64,000 nucleotides of DNA from Bacteroidota bacterium. Its GTDB lineage: Bacteria > Bacteroidota > Bacteroidia > Cytophagales > Cyclobacteriaceae. Position 1 is the stretch's first letter; the number at the start of each line of letters is the position of its first letter. The stretch covers positions 365,407 through 429,406 of the forward strand of contig JAFDYU010000008.1 of NCBI GenBank assembly GCA_018267285.1, in the 5' to 3' direction. Below the pieces are notes generated by a model that saw nothing but the letters and a program-made list of their open reading frames with translations, ran no database searches and was not told where the DNA came from. Shown here piece by piece: positions 62,920 to 64,000 of the stretch. Both the position numbers and the translations under genes were made by a program.

Positions 62920-64000
62920 ATGAAACAATCAATAACTTTTCTTTTTGCTGCCCTCTTGTTTTGGGGCGTGGCTGAAGCTCAACCCGGAATGGGAGGTCCA
63001 AGGAATATTCCTAAAGACCCCATGTCTGAAGCAATCGTTAAAGAAGTCACGGAAAATTCTCAACTCGAAAAATTAGCACACGAATTGTTGGATGGCATTG
63101 GCCCGCGCCTGGTGGGTACGCCAAAAATGCAGCAAGCACACGATTGGGCTGTAAATAAATATACAGGTTGGGGCATTAGCGCACGAAACGAGAAGTGGGG
63201 CGAATGGCGTGGATGGGAGCGTGGCGTAACACACATTGATATGGTTTCTCCTTGGATAAAATCACTTGCCGGAACACAACTTGCCTGGAGCCCCAGCACC
63301 AAGGGGAAGACGATAACCGGAGATGTAGTAATTGTTCCCGATGTGGCCGATTCGCTCGCTTTCCAGAAATGGCTACCTACGGTGAAAGGAAAATTTGTGA
63401 TGATTTCAATGAACCAGCCCACCGGCCGTACAGACGACAACTGGGAAGAGTTTGCTACGAAAGAATCCTTCGAGAAAATGAAAAAAGACCGCACGACACA
63501 AACCGATGCCTGGAGAGACCGCATTAAGAAAACCGGAAAGACAAATGCAACGCTTCCGGTGGCATTAGAAAATGCGGGCGCAGCCGGCATTGTTATGTGC
63601 TACTGGTCGAAGTGGTCCGGGGCTAACAAAATATTCGGAGCACGAACAAAAAAGATACCCACTATTGATTTAATGCTCGAAGACTATGGGTTGTTGTACC
63701 GCTTAACCGAATCGGGCAGCGCCACAAAAATAAGTGTGCGGGCAGATTCTAAAGAAACAGGTGTTGCACCTACGTACAATTCCATTGGCGAAATTAAAAG
63801 TACCACTAACCCAAATGAATACGTTATGCTTTCTGCCCACTTCGATTCGTGGGACGGAGGAACCGGTGCAACCGACAACGGAACCGGCACATTGGTGATG
63901 ATGGAAGCCATGCGCGTTTTGAAAAAAGTTTATCCAAACCCCAAGCGCACCATATTAGTTGGGCATTGGGGCAGCGAAGAAGAAGGGTTGAACGGCTCGC
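62920..64000 (+). CDS. secreted M28-family peptidase, 5' part
   Basis: Partial, runs off the window after about 360 residues. It begins at the ATG at 62920 with a signal peptide (MKQSITFLFAALLFWGVAEAQ). A PA-domain-like insertion covers about 120-265 (VVIVPDVADSLAFQKW, ALENAGAAGIVMCYW). The M28 zinc region follows: SAHFDSWDGGTGATDNGTG (His and Asp) and, close to the edge, WGSEEEGLNGS with the Glu pair. It resembles PA-domain aminopeptidases of the carboxypeptidase Q type. Confidence 0.88.
   Translation, partial: MKQSITFLFAALLFWGVAEAQPGMGGPRNIPKDPMSEAIVKEVTENSQLEKLAHELLDGIGPRLVGTPKMQQAHDWAVNKYTGWGISARNEKWGEWRGWERGVTHIDMVSPWIKSLAGTQLAWSPSTKGKTITGDVVIVPDVADSLAFQKWLPTVKGKFVMISMNQPTGRTDDNWEEFATKESFEKMKKDRTTQTDAWRDRIKKTGKTNATLPVALENAGAAGIVMCYWSKWSGANKIFGARTKKIPTIDLMLEDYGLLYRLTESGSATKISVRADSKETGVAPTYNSIGEIKSTTNPNEYVMLSAHFDSWDGGTGATDNGTGTLVMMEAMRVLKKVYPNPKRTILVGHWGSEEEGLNGS

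Overview
The window reads as a chromosomal segment of a Cytophagales-like member of the Bacteroidota. The reasons are: almost no Shine-Dalgarno sequences but A-rich leaders; promoters of the TTTG / TAnnTTTG type (seen before the first toxin-antitoxin pair); a BatA-type membrane protein next to a degenerate dihydroorotase; a CusA/CzcA efflux operon with a small exported protein; a GH109-type Gfo/Idh/MocA protein with a twin-arginine signal; DUF2975 plus a small HTH regulator; and four-helix-bundle (S23) insertions. Most of it is ordinary housekeeping DNA with short gaps; no gene-free stretch exceeds 300 bases.

Layout. 1-7.5 kb: 3' part of tRNA-Ala(GGC), two uncharacterised proteins, peptide chain release factor 3, an RluA-type pseudouridine synthase, a SixA-like phosphatase, an LpxL-like acyltransferase and a secreted M28 peptidase. 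7.6-8.4 kb: DUF2975/HTH pair with a candidate operator. 8.6-16.8 kb: a defence island, all on the minus strand, in the order hsdR, a Schlafen/AlbA_2-like ATP-binding protein, a gap with a TCAAATA heptamer array, hsdS, a Y1 (RAYT-like) transposase bordered by REP-like palindromes, an unknown 116-residue protein and hsdM. 17-24.8 kb: MFS transporter, SDR-like protein, DinB/MDMPI-like protein, IPP isomerase, Omp85-type barrel, BatA protein and a dihydroorotase-like protein without its metal ligands. 24.8-32 kb: a lipoprotein, a small barrel protein, and a heavy-metal RND efflux operon. 32-41 kb: aspartate kinase, malate dehydrogenase, two PIN-domain toxin-antitoxin pairs, a methyltransferase, an ECF sigma/anti-sigma/secreted repeat protein operon, and a GH109-like enzyme. 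41-45 kb: adenylate kinase, Obg, GrpE, an inserted four-helix-bundle gene and DnaJ. 45-54 kb: a NatAB-like ABC exporter, histidine kinase, MacB-like permease, QueA, IspD, and a deoxyribosyltransferase-like/UvrD-Tudor-like fusion. 54-64 kb: EttA, TerC, a flavin monooxygenase, alpha/beta hydrolase, M1 peptidase, AhpD-like protein, PLP decarboxylase and the start of a second M28 peptidase.

The most unusual parts are the type I restriction island (extra Schlafen-like gene, REP-flanked transposase whose palindromes are read through by the end of hsdS, and a heptamer array before hsdS), the deoxyribosyltransferase-like/Tudor-like fusion at 52.8 kb, the tandemly duplicated exported protein of the ECF operon, the DnaJ that keeps only one of its two zinc centres, and the S23-type gene bounded by inverted repeats between grpE and dnaJ. 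All family assignments are from reading the translated sequence; no database search was possible.
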